Positions 27,973-36,496 of a DNA stretch of 64,000 nucleotides are shown here, one piece after another (the first letter of the stretch is position 1; the number at the start of each line of letters is the position of its first letter). The stretch comes from Candidatus Puniceispirillum sp. (GTDB taxonomy: Bacteria > Pseudomonadota > Alphaproteobacteria > Caedimonadales > UBA1908). Below the pieces are notes generated by a model that ran no database searches, was not told the DNA's origin, and saw nothing but the letters and a program-made list of their open reading frames with translations. Location of the stretch: the NCBI GenBank assembly GCA_013822015.1, contig PNJU01000008.1, forward strand, positions 62,001-126,000. The letters run 5' to 3'. A program made the position numbers and the translations under genes.

Positions 27973-29118
27973 ATGGATATTCTTACCACCCCCGCCGCCC
28001 TTGAGGCTTATGTCCAGCGTCTTTTGGATGATGCCCCCGCCTTTGTGGCGGTAGATACAGAGTTTGAGCGAGAGTCAACCTATTGGCCTAAACTGTGCCT
28101 CGTGCAGGTTGCAACGCCAGATGGTGCGTGTGTACTGATTGATCCGTTGGCCCAAGGCATGGATCTTGCGCCGCTCGTGCCCCTTCTCGCGCACCCCCAT
28201 ATTCTCAAGGTGTTCCACGCGGCTCGCCAGGATGTGGAAACCCTTTTCCATCATTTGACATGTATGCCGACGCCGCTTTTTGACACGCAAATCGGGGCGA
28301 TGTTATGGGGGTTTGGGGTCAACATGGGCTTTGAGGCCCTTGTGAAAACGACCCTAGAGGTGTCCCTTGATAAGGCCGAGCGTCTCAGTGACTGGACCAA
28401 GCGCCCCTTGACCGCCTCGCAAATCAGCTACGCAGCCGCCGATGTGATTTACCTTGCGCCTGCCTTTGAGAAGATGCGTGCGGCCCTTGAAACCATGGGG
28501 CGATTTACATGGGCTTTGGAGGAAAGCGCGAAGCTCCTTGAGCCCAGCCTTTATGATATTGACCCAAAGACCGCCTGGGAGCGTGTGAATGTGCGCACAA
28601 GGAACGCCCTTCAAGAAACACAACTGAGGCGCCTAGCCGCCTGGCGTGAAACCCGGGCTAAAGAGCGCAACCGCCCGCGCACGCGGATTTTGTCCAATGA
28701 GACCCTGGCGGAGCTTCTGGCCATCAACCCCCAATCGCTCGAGGATTTCGATCGCGCCAAAAGCCTGAAGAAAAAGCCCCTGCCCCAGGAAACACGCCAA
28801 GAGATTTTCACTCTGATGCAAGAAGACGTATCCCCAGATGAGGTGCCTGCCCTCCCCCGCCCGCGCCCGAGCGATCAGGGGAGCCTGCGCGCTGTGCTTT
28901 ACAAGCAGCTGCTTGCCTTTGTAGCCGCAAAGCACCACATTGCGCCCTCCCTTATTGCAACCTCCAAGGACATAGAGCGGTACGCGGACGATCCAAACCA
29001 AGGCGCGCCGTTTCTGATCGGGTGGCGCGGTGAAATTTTCGGCACCCAGGTTGAGGCGCTCTCCCAAGGGCGCCTCACCTGCCGTCTGCACGGCACACAC
29101 CTTGTTTTCGAACCTTAA
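27973..29118 (+). CDS. rnd: Ribonuclease D
   Basis: A 381-residue 3'-5' exoribonuclease of the DEDD family that trims tRNA and other RNA precursors. The three exonuclease motifs are visible: DTEFERE (Exo I), HAARQDVETL (Exo II) and SYAAADVIYL (Exo III). A helical HRDC domain follows (about residues 210-290) and a second HRDC-like region to the end. ATGGAGC precedes the start at proper spacing. Its stop codon overlaps the stop of the convergent patatin gene. Confidence 0.95.
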   Translation: MDILTTPAALEAYVQRLLDDAPAFVAVDTEFERESTYWPKLCLVQVATPDGACVLIDPLAQGMDLAPLVPLLAHPHILKVFHAARQDVETLFHHLTCMPTPLFDTQIGAMLWGFGVNMGFEALVKTTLEVSLDKAERLSDWTKRPLTASQISYAAADVIYLAPAFEKMRAALETMGRFTWALEESAKLLEPSLYDIDPKTAWERVNVRTRNALQETQLRRLAAWRETRAKERNRPRTRILSNETLAELLAINPQSLEDFDRAKSLKKKPLPQETRQEIFTLMQEDVSPDEVPALPRPRPSDQGSLRAVLYKQLLAFVAAKHHIAPSLIATSKDIERYADDPNQGAPFLIGWRGEIFGTQVEALSQGRLTCRLHGTHLVFEP

Positions 29119-30365
29119 TGGGCAGCCCGCGCCCTCATCTTGACCTGGTAACGCCGCGCAAGTTTTCTTGCGCTGTCCTTAAACGCGTCCTGTCTCTTCC
29201 CAAGAAAGACAAGGGTCATACGGCGCAAATAGGCAAGGCGCTCAGGGGTTGCCAGGTCTTTTGCTCTCGCGCAGTCAAGGGCGGGCGACCAGGGGATATA
29301 TCCACCAAGGCCCTCGGGGTCCTTGTCACTCAAAAGGGTCTTGATGATCTCATCACTAGTGGGACTTTGCGGACGTAAGATTAAATCCATAATGGGCTTA
29401 GCCCAATTTAACATACCAATACCTTTGGGCTCGAAACCACGCTCAAGAATGGGGACAAAACGTGTGCCCACGGATATAAAAAGTAAATTTTGTGCCCCGT
29501 CGCCGTGAAGTAACCCAGCCTCTTTTAGAAAAGCAATGGAAGGACCATAATGCTGCATGAGACCACTCTCCAAAAAAAGGCGTTCATTTCCCGATGCGTC
29601 TTGCACGCACACGGGATCAAGGAACATTGGTGATGCCAAGGCGCAGTGAGCGACTTGGGCGGCGGTCAGGTCAGAAAACGCCCCCATATCATGACTTTTG
29701 AACTGAAAGGGTTTGGGGGTTGTGTTGTCTTGACATAATTCAGTTGCATTAATAAAGGTGGGGACGCACGCAGATTTGAGGGGCACACTCAGCCCAAGTT
29801 CAGTCAAAGCATGGCTGAGCTCCTCAGATCGCTGTTGACGCAATGCAACCTCTGCCTCATCATCCCAAGAGCTTTCCTCATCGCTGCTTGTATCCCCATC
29901 CCACGAACTGTCATTATCGCACTCAGTCATATCTTCATATAATTTTGCCGCGGCTGAGCTCACAAACGTTGGATTGCCAGCCCCGTCGCGCCCATCCCCC
30001 TCATAAAATCCAACAAGCTGAGACAGATCATAACGGGGCCGCGTGCCTGTCTCGTCGGCAACCGTCAAAAACAAAGCCGCAAGGGCACCCTCACTTGTGC
30101 CACCCACAAAATCAAAGGCCTCCCCAAGGCGTGGCTTTTCATGGGCAGGCAAGTTGGGATCCACGCCCAAACAGGAACGAAATTCCCCCTCTAGATTTTG
30201 CAGGATCAAGGCTTGCGGGTATCCCATCTTCCATCCCCCTTCAAGAAAGAGGGCCGCAATCTTGGGGGCTTTTGCGCAAGAATCAAAAGTCTCATCTTTT
30301 GGCAAACCAGACGAGGCCAAAGCGTGTCCAAGCAAAATGACATTGATCATCAAAACGCACATCAT
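29115..30365 (-). CDS. Patatin-like phospholipase homologue with degenerate active site (copy 1 of 3)
   Basis: This is a paralogue of the two upstream patatins, aligning from EGGWKMGYPQALIL to the conserved C-terminus KLARRYQVKM. The nucleophile elbow is kept (GGTSEGAL), but the oxyanion loop that reads DGGGVRG in copy 2 is EGGWKMG, and the catalytic Asp of the DGG motif has become Glu (LFLESGL). It is therefore probably inactive or altered. An acidic insert with two SSWD motifs (about residues 125-160) is unique to this copy. A signal peptide (MMCVLMINVILLGHALAS) suggests export. The start is uncertain between ATG 30365 and GTG codons at 30371 and 30377; an ATG at 30479 would bury the signal. 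Confidence 0.82.
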   Translation of the reverse strand: MMCVLMINVILLGHALASSGLPKDETFDSCAKAPKIAALFLEGGWKMGYPQALILQNLEGEFRSCLGVDPNLPAHEKPRLGEAFDFVGGTSEGALAALFLTVADETGTRPRYDLSQLVGFYEGDGRDGAGNPTFVSSAAAKLYEDMTECDNDSSWDGDTSSDEESSWDDEAEVALRQQRSEELSHALTELGLSVPLKSACVPTFINATELCQDNTTPKPFQFKSHDMGAFSDLTAAQVAHCALASPMFLDPVCVQDASGNERLFLESGLMQHYGPSIAFLKEAGLLHGDGAQNLLFISVGTRFVPILERGFEPKGIGMLNWAKPIMDLILRPQSPTSDEIIKTLLSDKDPEGLGGYIPWSPALDCARAKDLATPERLAYLRRMTLVFLGKRQDAFKDSARKLARRYQVKMRARAAH

Positions 30366-30516
30366 GCGCACTTTCACACCCCTGCCCACGCTTGAATGAT
30401 TCGCTAGAATCAGCATAAAGTTATTTGCTGTCATTTCAAGGGATTCGGTGAGCTCAAGCGCTCCCATGGTCAGAGCCATGGGAGCGTAGGAAAGAAAGCG
30501 CGGCCATCTTTAAGAC

Positions 30517-31995
30517 TTAGTGGGCCGTCGGTGACACGGACGTGAAGGCGCTAAAGGAGGCACCTCCTGGCACGATTGACTCCTCATGACCGCTGACACG
30601 CGCGTCCATCTTTACGCGATAACGCCTTGCAAGTTTTTGTGCGGCCTCTTTGATTTCAGCCTGGCGCGCATCAATAAAGGTAAGGGCGACACGGCGCATA
30701 AGTGCAAGATTTCTTGGGCTTGCATCATCAAGGGTAATTTTCTGCCCAAGCATTGGGGACCACCGCATGTACCCGCCAGGACGCGCAGGGTCTTGGTGCC
30801 TAAAAAGCGTTTCCATGATCGCTTCATTGGTCAAGGTTGGCATACCCAAACTCAGGTCAATAATGGGCACAACCCAATCCACAAGACCAAAGTTTGCAGC
30901 CTTGCGTCCGTTCACCTGAATGGGCGCAATGCCTGTGCCCACGGACACGAAAAGCAAATTTTTCTTCCGTAGACCATGTCGCAAGCTGAAAATCTCAGGC
31001 GTCAAGACAACTGCCGGGTTATTGGCGCCTGTGAGCCCTCCATCCACGAAGTAACGCTCTATGCCAGACGCGTCATCCACAGCCATGCGCTCAAAGTAAG
31101 TAGGTGCGGCCCCAGAACAAAGCGCCGCCTCGGCTGCGGTGAGGCCAGGAAACTCGCCCATATCATAGCTTTTGAAATGGATGGGCCTGCAACCAATGTC
31201 ATCGTTTCTCAGCTCCGTCGTGACAATGAGCGTGGGCACACATGCCCGCGCAAGGGGCACATCAAGACCATACGCACTTAAAGCTCGGCGCATGGGATCA
31301 CTTGAGTAGCGCTCGTTGAGTAACCCAAAACCTGTTTTAATGCGGCGCGCGAGTGAGCGGTTAAACATCCCCGCAACGGGTGGATTGACGTATGTAGGGT
31401 TACCGGCTGCGTCACGGGCCTCTCCCTCATAAAAAGAAAGCAGCGTTGAAAGGTCGTGCAGCGGACGCACACCTGTCTCATCCGCCACGGTTAGGCAACC
31501 GGCGCCGATGGCGCCTGCAGATGTGCCACCCACCAGGTCAAACGCTTCTATGAGACGTGGTTTATCTTTGGCAGGCATTGCCGGATCAACATCCAAGCAT
31601 TTACGAAATTCTTCCTCAAGGGCGAACAAAATCAGGGCCTGAAAGTACCCCCTCACCCCTCCGCCATCAAGGGCAAGGGCGGTAATTTCAGGAGCTTCAA
31701 CACGCGGCTCATCCGATGGTGCCGCAAGCATATGGATCTGAATACCATCCCCGGGGCGTGGTGTGACAATTGTTCTATGTGTGTCATGTCCGTCGACGAC
31801 GAGAACTGTGTCCTCTAAATCTTGAGAATCATCCTCATCTTGAAGCAGGTGCCTTGGCGACAATACCAACAGGGTGGGAGATCCCGACTGCGCTGCAACG
31901 GAAGAGCCTTGGTCCTCATCTGAGTGCACACTTGCATTGGCGCCGCTTAAGAGCAGAAAACTCACAACAAAAAGTTTTGTATAAAAGTGCCCCAT
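30517..31995 (-). CDS. Secreted patatin-like phospholipase (copy 2 of 3)
   Basis: The 492-residue protein has a signal peptide (MGHFYTKLFVVSFLLLSGANA) behind an AGGGGGG ribosome site. The patatin domain is complete: oxyanion loop DGGGVRGYF, nucleophile elbow GGTSAGAI and catalytic Asp in VDGGLTGANNP. Patatins use this Ser-Asp dyad to release fatty acids from phospholipids (phospholipase A activity). An acidic low-complexity region (about residues 25-110) separates the signal and the domain. The layout resembles exported patatins such as the ExoU/RP534 class, which damage host membranes, but the export signal here is Sec-type. Confidence 0.92.
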   Translation of the reverse strand: MGHFYTKLFVVSFLLLSGANASVHSDEDQGSSVAAQSGSPTLLVLSPRHLLQDEDDSQDLEDTVLVVDGHDTHRTIVTPRPGDGIQIHMLAAPSDEPRVEAPEITALALDGGGVRGYFQALILFALEEEFRKCLDVDPAMPAKDKPRLIEAFDLVGGTSAGAIGAGCLTVADETGVRPLHDLSTLLSFYEGEARDAAGNPTYVNPPVAGMFNRSLARRIKTGFGLLNERYSSDPMRRALSAYGLDVPLARACVPTLIVTTELRNDDIGCRPIHFKSYDMGEFPGLTAAEAALCSGAAPTYFERMAVDDASGIERYFVDGGLTGANNPAVVLTPEIFSLRHGLRKKNLLFVSVGTGIAPIQVNGRKAANFGLVDWVVPIIDLSLGMPTLTNEAIMETLFRHQDPARPGGYMRWSPMLGQKITLDDASPRNLALMRRVALTFIDARQAEIKEAAQKLARRYRVKMDARVSGHEESIVPGGASFSAFTSVSPTAH

Positions 31996-32096
31996 GATCC
32001 CCCCTTGGTTTTTAAATCGCCTGATAAGCATCTCCATCAGGACACCGGCGCCTGCCACCGAGGTCTTACGGCCCCCTGAGGCGGCGCATATTTTCT

Positions 32097-33512
32097 TCAG
32101 CCCGCAAAGAGTTGCGACTGGTGCCCCTGTTCCCTCTCTGCCCTAAAGGCACGCCTCACCTCTTTTTTGCCTGGGGCGTCAGCGGCCTGCTTGGCGATGT
32201 AGCGCAGCACAAGTTGTTCAGCTGTCGCATGAATGGTGTCTTGATTGTCCGCGATGTATTGAAGGGCGGTGCGACGCAGCATCTGCATGGCGGCAGGGCG
32301 CGCGTCATCAAGGGGACTCTCGTGAGCCAACGGCGGCGTCAAGCGGATATAACCCTTGCTTTGGCCAGGCGTGTAATCCCCAAATCTGGCACGCAAATTC
32401 ATGTCATTGGTGAGGGTTGGCAACGCCAAGCTCAAATCAATAACGGGGCGCACCCACGCAGCAAGACCCCAATTGGCCGCCCGTTCTCCGTCCAGCATGA
32501 CTTTTGCAACGCCCGTGCCTACGGATACAAGGAACATGTTGCTCTTATCCCCATCCAGTAGGTGTGGCAACACTTTGATGGCCTCGGCTTCTGCCACAGG
32601 ACCAGGATTGTTGGCACCCGTGAGCCCCCCATCCACAAAATATCGTGGTTCATCGTTGGCATCCAGAACACACACGCGCTCAAAATAGGTGGGCGCTGCA
32701 CCGGAACATAGGGTTGCAGCGCGCATACTCATATTGCTCAGGGGGCCATCTTTGTCATAGCTGCGCAGATAAACAGGCTGACACCCAGGTTCAGTATCTG
32801 TAATTTCCGACGTCACCATGGCCGTGGGCACACAAGCTTGGGTAAGAAATGCGTCCTTAAGACCATAACTCTTAAGGGCTTTACTCAAAGGCTGGGTTGA
32901 GTACTTTTCATCAAGCAAACCAAAAAGGGAGAAAAAACACTGGGTCCATGTGCGGGTGAACATGCTGCTGGCCTTGGATCCCTCAAAAGTAGGCTCACCA
33001 CCTGCGTCACGCTCACTGCCTTCAAAAAACGCCAAAAGAGCGGCCACATCGTGGCGGGGCTTTTTAGGGTTGTCGGTGCTTGGGACAGTTAAGCATCCTG
33101 CTGCAATGGCGCCGGCGGAAGTGCCCACAACGAGGTCAAAAGCTTCAATGAGTTTGGCGTCGCCTAAACCTCGTTGCGCAAGTATTTGTTTGAATTTCAA
33201 TTCCATAGAATTAAGGATAAGGGCCTCTATATACCCGCGGATGCCACCACCGTCCAAAGCCAAAAGTGCGCACTTGGGACCCAAATCTACAGAAACAAGT
33301 TCAGTTTCTGTGCCATCATGGGAGGAACTTGCCATAGGTATGGGGACACAGTCGCTCTCTAACCGCAGGCCGACATGTGGCATTTGATAAGTTGAGTTTG
33401 AAAGAGTAGGTAATACTTTGACAGGTAAACCAAACTTATCAACGTCATCACTGGACCAAGCAGATACGCTCACAAGCATGAAAGCGCCAATTGCGAATAA
33501 ACGTCTGATCAT
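32097..33512 (-). CDS. Secreted patatin-like phospholipase (copy 3 of 3)
   Basis: The 471-residue protein has a signal peptide (MIRRLFAIGAFMLVSVSAWS) behind AGGGGAG. All catalytic motifs are intact: DGGGIRGYIEALIL, VVGTSAGAI and VDGGLTGANNPG. It is the first of three tandem minus-strand patatins and is closest to copy 2. The C-terminus is lysine-rich. Together the three look like an expansion by duplication with later divergence. The activity should be lipid acyl hydrolysis; the location and target are not shown by sequence. Confidence 0.92.
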   Translation of the reverse strand: MIRRLFAIGAFMLVSVSAWSSDDVDKFGLPVKVLPTLSNSTYQMPHVGLRLESDCVPIPMASSSHDGTETELVSVDLGPKCALLALDGGGIRGYIEALILNSMELKFKQILAQRGLGDAKLIEAFDLVVGTSAGAIAAGCLTVPSTDNPKKPRHDVAALLAFFEGSERDAGGEPTFEGSKASSMFTRTWTQCFFSLFGLLDEKYSTQPLSKALKSYGLKDAFLTQACVPTAMVTSEITDTEPGCQPVYLRSYDKDGPLSNMSMRAATLCSGAAPTYFERVCVLDANDEPRYFVDGGLTGANNPGPVAEAEAIKVLPHLLDGDKSNMFLVSVGTGVAKVMLDGERAANWGLAAWVRPVIDLSLALPTLTNDMNLRARFGDYTPGQSKGYIRLTPPLAHESPLDDARPAAMQMLRRTALQYIADNQDTIHATAEQLVLRYIAKQAADAPGKKEVRRAFRAEREQGHQSQLFAG

Positions 33513-33650
33513 CTCTGTCTCCCCTGCGTCACAACACAAGGTGACCATAGAAGAGGATGATTTATAAAAAATGAGTCAAAGGTAAAAAAAGAATAAACAG
33601 CGCATAAAAATACGCAAAAAGACAGAACATAACACTTAGAATTCAATAGA

Positions 33651-33676
33651 ATAAAAAAGGGGTAAAACCCCCTTTC
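33651..33676 (-). terminator. Terminator of the next minus-strand gene
   Basis: The hairpin AAGGGG-TAAAA-CCCCTT is followed on the minus strand by a T-run (AAAAAA on plus), immediately after the stop at 33677. Confidence 0.8.
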
Positions 33677-34954
33677 TTAGCGTTTTTTGAAAATGTGCAA
33701 CTTTCTCATCATTCCATCCAGGTGATATGTCTTGGTCCCTGTAAACACAAATGATTCTAGTTTCGCCTCATCAAGGACTGCAAGAGCATGTTCTGGCGTG
33801 AGCTGTGTCGTGCCAGGCAAAGCAAACGTGCGCAGAGTCGATACATCTTTTTGAGCCTTAATGAAAGCGGCAATCTGGGAGAGTCCCTCGAGCATACACG
33901 TGCGCGAACTCGTGTCTGCTTGAAATACTTGTGGCCTGGGAGAGATGGCAGCATCTATTTTTGCGTAATTCGTCTTGCGGCAGGAGGCGACGAGAAGCTC
34001 GCTCAAGTTTGGAAAAAGCTTTAAATAAGCTTCTAAGCTCTCGGGGGAGAGCAAGCCGTAGATTGTGAGACTCTCAACACATGTAAAGGGCGTCTTGCTG
34101 TGCTTGGCCAGCGCCCGGGAAGCAGGGTCTTCAAAACGTGAGCCGTCACTGCGCACGAAACGGCACGCCGAAAAAAAAACACCAGAGTCCTGGAGTGCAA
34201 GGGCTCGTATATTACTCTCTGGTCCATTGAGAGGACTCTTGGCAAGGGTCAAAAGGTCTGTTTGCCCGGCACGCGTACGCGGGCTATCACCCACATGCGC
34301 CTGTTTTGATATATCTGTGGGGAAGTCGTGCGCGGACACAAGGCCAGTGTGATGCATATGGGCTTTTCGCAAGCGTTTGTCTTGCCTTTTCATTTTGCGC
34401 TCTTTGGGGAGACGTAAGACGCCCTCTCGTTCGCCGCACGCACTCTCACTGACCTGAGAAGTTCGAGGGGCTTGTGAAGATTGCCCCGCAGCATCAATTG
34501 CCGTATGGGCACTTTTTTTCACCGTTTTCTTCTTGCGTGGACATGGGTGCCCACAGGCTTCAGATTCGCCCCCTGCCTCAACCCACCTTTTCAGTGTGGG
34601 AGAATTAAACGGCGTCGGGCAAGATGATGAGATATATCGTATTTCTTCTCTCTTTCTCGGTCTTTCAATGGGTAGGGACGAAGACGTACCTGCTTTCGTA
34701 TGCTCCCTAGAAACGCCCATCTCACCTACAGAGTCAGAAGGGCGCAAAAGAGTAACACCAAAGGGTTTGTCGGGAAGGTTAGTGTCAACAGACCCTAGAA
34801 TATCGTCCGCAAAAATAAGAGGATAACGCTGACGATGCAAAGGCACCTCACTTGGATCATCCGCGGTCGCGCTGCTCCATGAAAGACTGTGTAAAAAACA
34901 AATAGACAGCGATAAAGTGATTTTTTTTATTAAGTTAGACCCACAAAAACACAT
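33677..34954 (-). CDS. Secreted protein with leucine-rich C-terminal part, unknown (425 aa)
   Basis: GGAGG lies 7 bases before ATG 34954, which begins MCFCGSNLIKKITLSLSICF, a plausible signal peptide. Residues about 40-230 are low-complexity, basic and serine-rich, with a KKKTVKK-type basic patch. The last 180 residues show leucine-spaced segments (LTIYGLLSPESLEAYLKLFPNL and SELLVAS), hinting at degenerate leucine-rich repeats. No family is recognised. The gap to mgtE is very AT-rich. Being next to the lipase cluster and secreted, it may belong to the same host-interaction repertoire (inference). Confidence 0.75.
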   Translation of the reverse strand: MCFCGSNLIKKITLSLSICFLHSLSWSSATADDPSEVPLHRQRYPLIFADDILGSVDTNLPDKPFGVTLLRPSDSVGEMGVSREHTKAGTSSSLPIERPRKREEIRYISSSCPTPFNSPTLKRWVEAGGESEACGHPCPRKKKTVKKSAHTAIDAAGQSSQAPRTSQVSESACGEREGVLRLPKERKMKRQDKRLRKAHMHHTGLVSAHDFPTDISKQAHVGDSPRTRAGQTDLLTLAKSPLNGPESNIRALALQDSGVFFSACRFVRSDGSRFEDPASRALAKHSKTPFTCVESLTIYGLLSPESLEAYLKLFPNLSELLVASCRKTNYAKIDAAISPRPQVFQADTSSRTCMLEGLSQIAAFIKAQKDVSTLRTFALPGTTQLTPEHALAVLDEAKLESFVFTGTKTYHLDGMMRKLHIFKKR

Positions 34955-35092
34955 GATAAAACCTCCAGTTAGTGTTGCACACTTCCTTATAGGCATTATC
35001 CCGAAATGTTGACCAAAATCGTAAAAAAATAATTAAAAAATATTGAGCTGATTTTATTTTCGACTAAAAAACTTTTTTGTGCATATAAAGCA

Positions 35093-35106
35093 CGAACAAC
35101 TGTTCG
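35093..35106. promoter_or_regulatory. Palindrome CGAACAACTGTTCG
   Basis: A 6-bp perfect inverted repeat with a 2-base centre, in the gap between mgtE and the secreted protein gene. The neighbouring GTGCATATAAAGCAC (35079-35093) is also an inverted repeat. It matches the CGAAC-N4-GTTCG form of the Gram-positive SOS box, while alphaproteobacterial LexA usually binds GTTC-N7-GTTC direct repeats. It is about 140 bases upstream of ATG 34954, so it could be an operator; function unproven. Confidence 0.35.
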
Positions 35107-35110
35107 GTAC

Positions 35111-36496
35111 TTAAAGAAGGAAAAGTGTGGCAAGCCCCAAGAAAATAGCAAAGCCCAGTATATCTGTGGTGGTCGTAATGATGGGGCCGGAACTGATGGC
35201 CGGGTCCAGATTAAATCGGTCAATCACGATGGGAACAAGGGCACCCGCAAAGGCCGCCCAAATCATATCAAGCATAAGGCTTGCCGCCAAAACGCCACCA
35301 AGGGGCGGATTCTTAAGGAAAAATGTCACAAGCCCTCCAGAAAAGACAGCCAGCGCGCCGCCAATGACAAGGGCCACTTGCACCTCTTTGCGTACTGCGC
35401 GCCAAGTGTCAGCCTCACGCAAAGAGTTTGTTGCAAGGGCGCGTACCATCACCGTTGTCACCTGCATCCCAAAGGCACCACTTAAGTTTGCGCCAATGGG
35501 CATGAGGGCCGCCAGCGCCGTCACAGCTTGGATGGACGCCTCAAAATGCGTGATCACAAAAGCCGACATCAACACGTCAAAAAGCGTGACAAGAAGCCAT
35601 CTCGTGCGCCAATAGGCCGTGGTCCAGACCGGTTCATGGAAGTCAGACTCACCCACATTGGCCATCAAAAGCAAATCTTCTTCCGCCTCTTCATCCATAA
35701 CGGTCATGACGTCGTCGAAGATAATCATTCCCACAATACGTCCCGCATCATCAATGACGGGCGCGGAGACAAGAGAATAACGGCGAAAAAGGTTGGCGAC
35801 CTGTTCCTGGTCTTCTTCCGCAGCGATTGGGTGAATGCTCGTGCGCATAATTTCGGACACGACTTGGTCCAAAGGATTTTTCAAAAGCGCCCCCAAAGAC
35901 ACCGCACCAATGGGTTGATGACTTGGGTCAACAACATAAATGTCGTAAAGATGGTCTGATACGTCCTCCATCTCACGCACGAAAGTCAATGTCTCTCCAA
36001 CGGTCCAAAAAGGGGGCACGCAGACAATTTCTTGCTGCATCAAGCGGCCCGCACTCTCCTCAGGATATGATAAGCCTTCCTCTAGAAAGGCACGCTCGCC
36101 AGCAGACACCGAAGATAAGATCTCGCGCTGTTGCTCCTCATCCAAATCCTCAATCAAATCAAGGGCGTCGTCGGTGTGCAAATCACTCACAACTGCGGCC
36201 ACACCCGCAGGCCCTAAGATCTCAAAGACTTCCTCACGCAAGGATTCATCGATCTCAGAAACAACTTCCGCAGGCAGTTGATGCTGCACAATTTCTAAAA
36301 ATGCACGTCGCTCAGGTGGAGATAATTCCTCCAACAACTCGGCAATATCAATGGCAGGAAAATCCTGCACAAGGGTAAAGAGCGCCTCATGGTCCCCCTC
36401 AAGAAGCGCAGCCTCGGCGCGCTCTTTCAAGAGGGCCACCGTCTCAACGGGGTCCTCGGTTATGGCGGGGGGTTGGAGAGGCGTTGTCTCCGTCAT
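35111..36496 (-). CDS. mgtE: Magnesium transporter MgtE
   Basis: The 461-residue protein has the full MgtE plan: a helical N domain (about residues 25-130, repeated LLEELSPPERR/DLIEDLDEEQQR units), two CBS domains (about 135-260) and a five-helix membrane domain (about 290-461). The pore segment LMPIGANLSGAFGMQVTT and the last helices (GALVPIVIDRFNLDPA, TTTDILGF) match the family. The N and CBS domains sense magnesium and close the channel when it is plentiful. The ATG overlaps the maeB stop by 4 bases. Confidence 0.95.
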   Translation of the reverse strand: MTETTPLQPPAITEDPVETVALLKERAEAALLEGDHEALFTLVQDFPAIDIAELLEELSPPERRAFLEIVQHQLPAEVVSEIDESLREEVFEILGPAGVAAVVSDLHTDDALDLIEDLDEEQQREILSSVSAGERAFLEEGLSYPEESAGRLMQQEIVCVPPFWTVGETLTFVREMEDVSDHLYDIYVVDPSHQPIGAVSLGALLKNPLDQVVSEIMRTSIHPIAAEEDQEQVANLFRRYSLVSAPVIDDAGRIVGMIIFDDVMTVMDEEAEEDLLLMANVGESDFHEPVWTTAYWRTRWLLVTLFDVLMSAFVITHFEASIQAVTALAALMPIGANLSGAFGMQVTTVMVRALATNSLREADTWRAVRKEVQVALVIGGALAVFSGGLVTFFLKNPPLGGVLAASLMLDMIWAAFAGALVPIVIDRFNLDPAISSGPIITTTTDILGFAIFLGLATLFLL

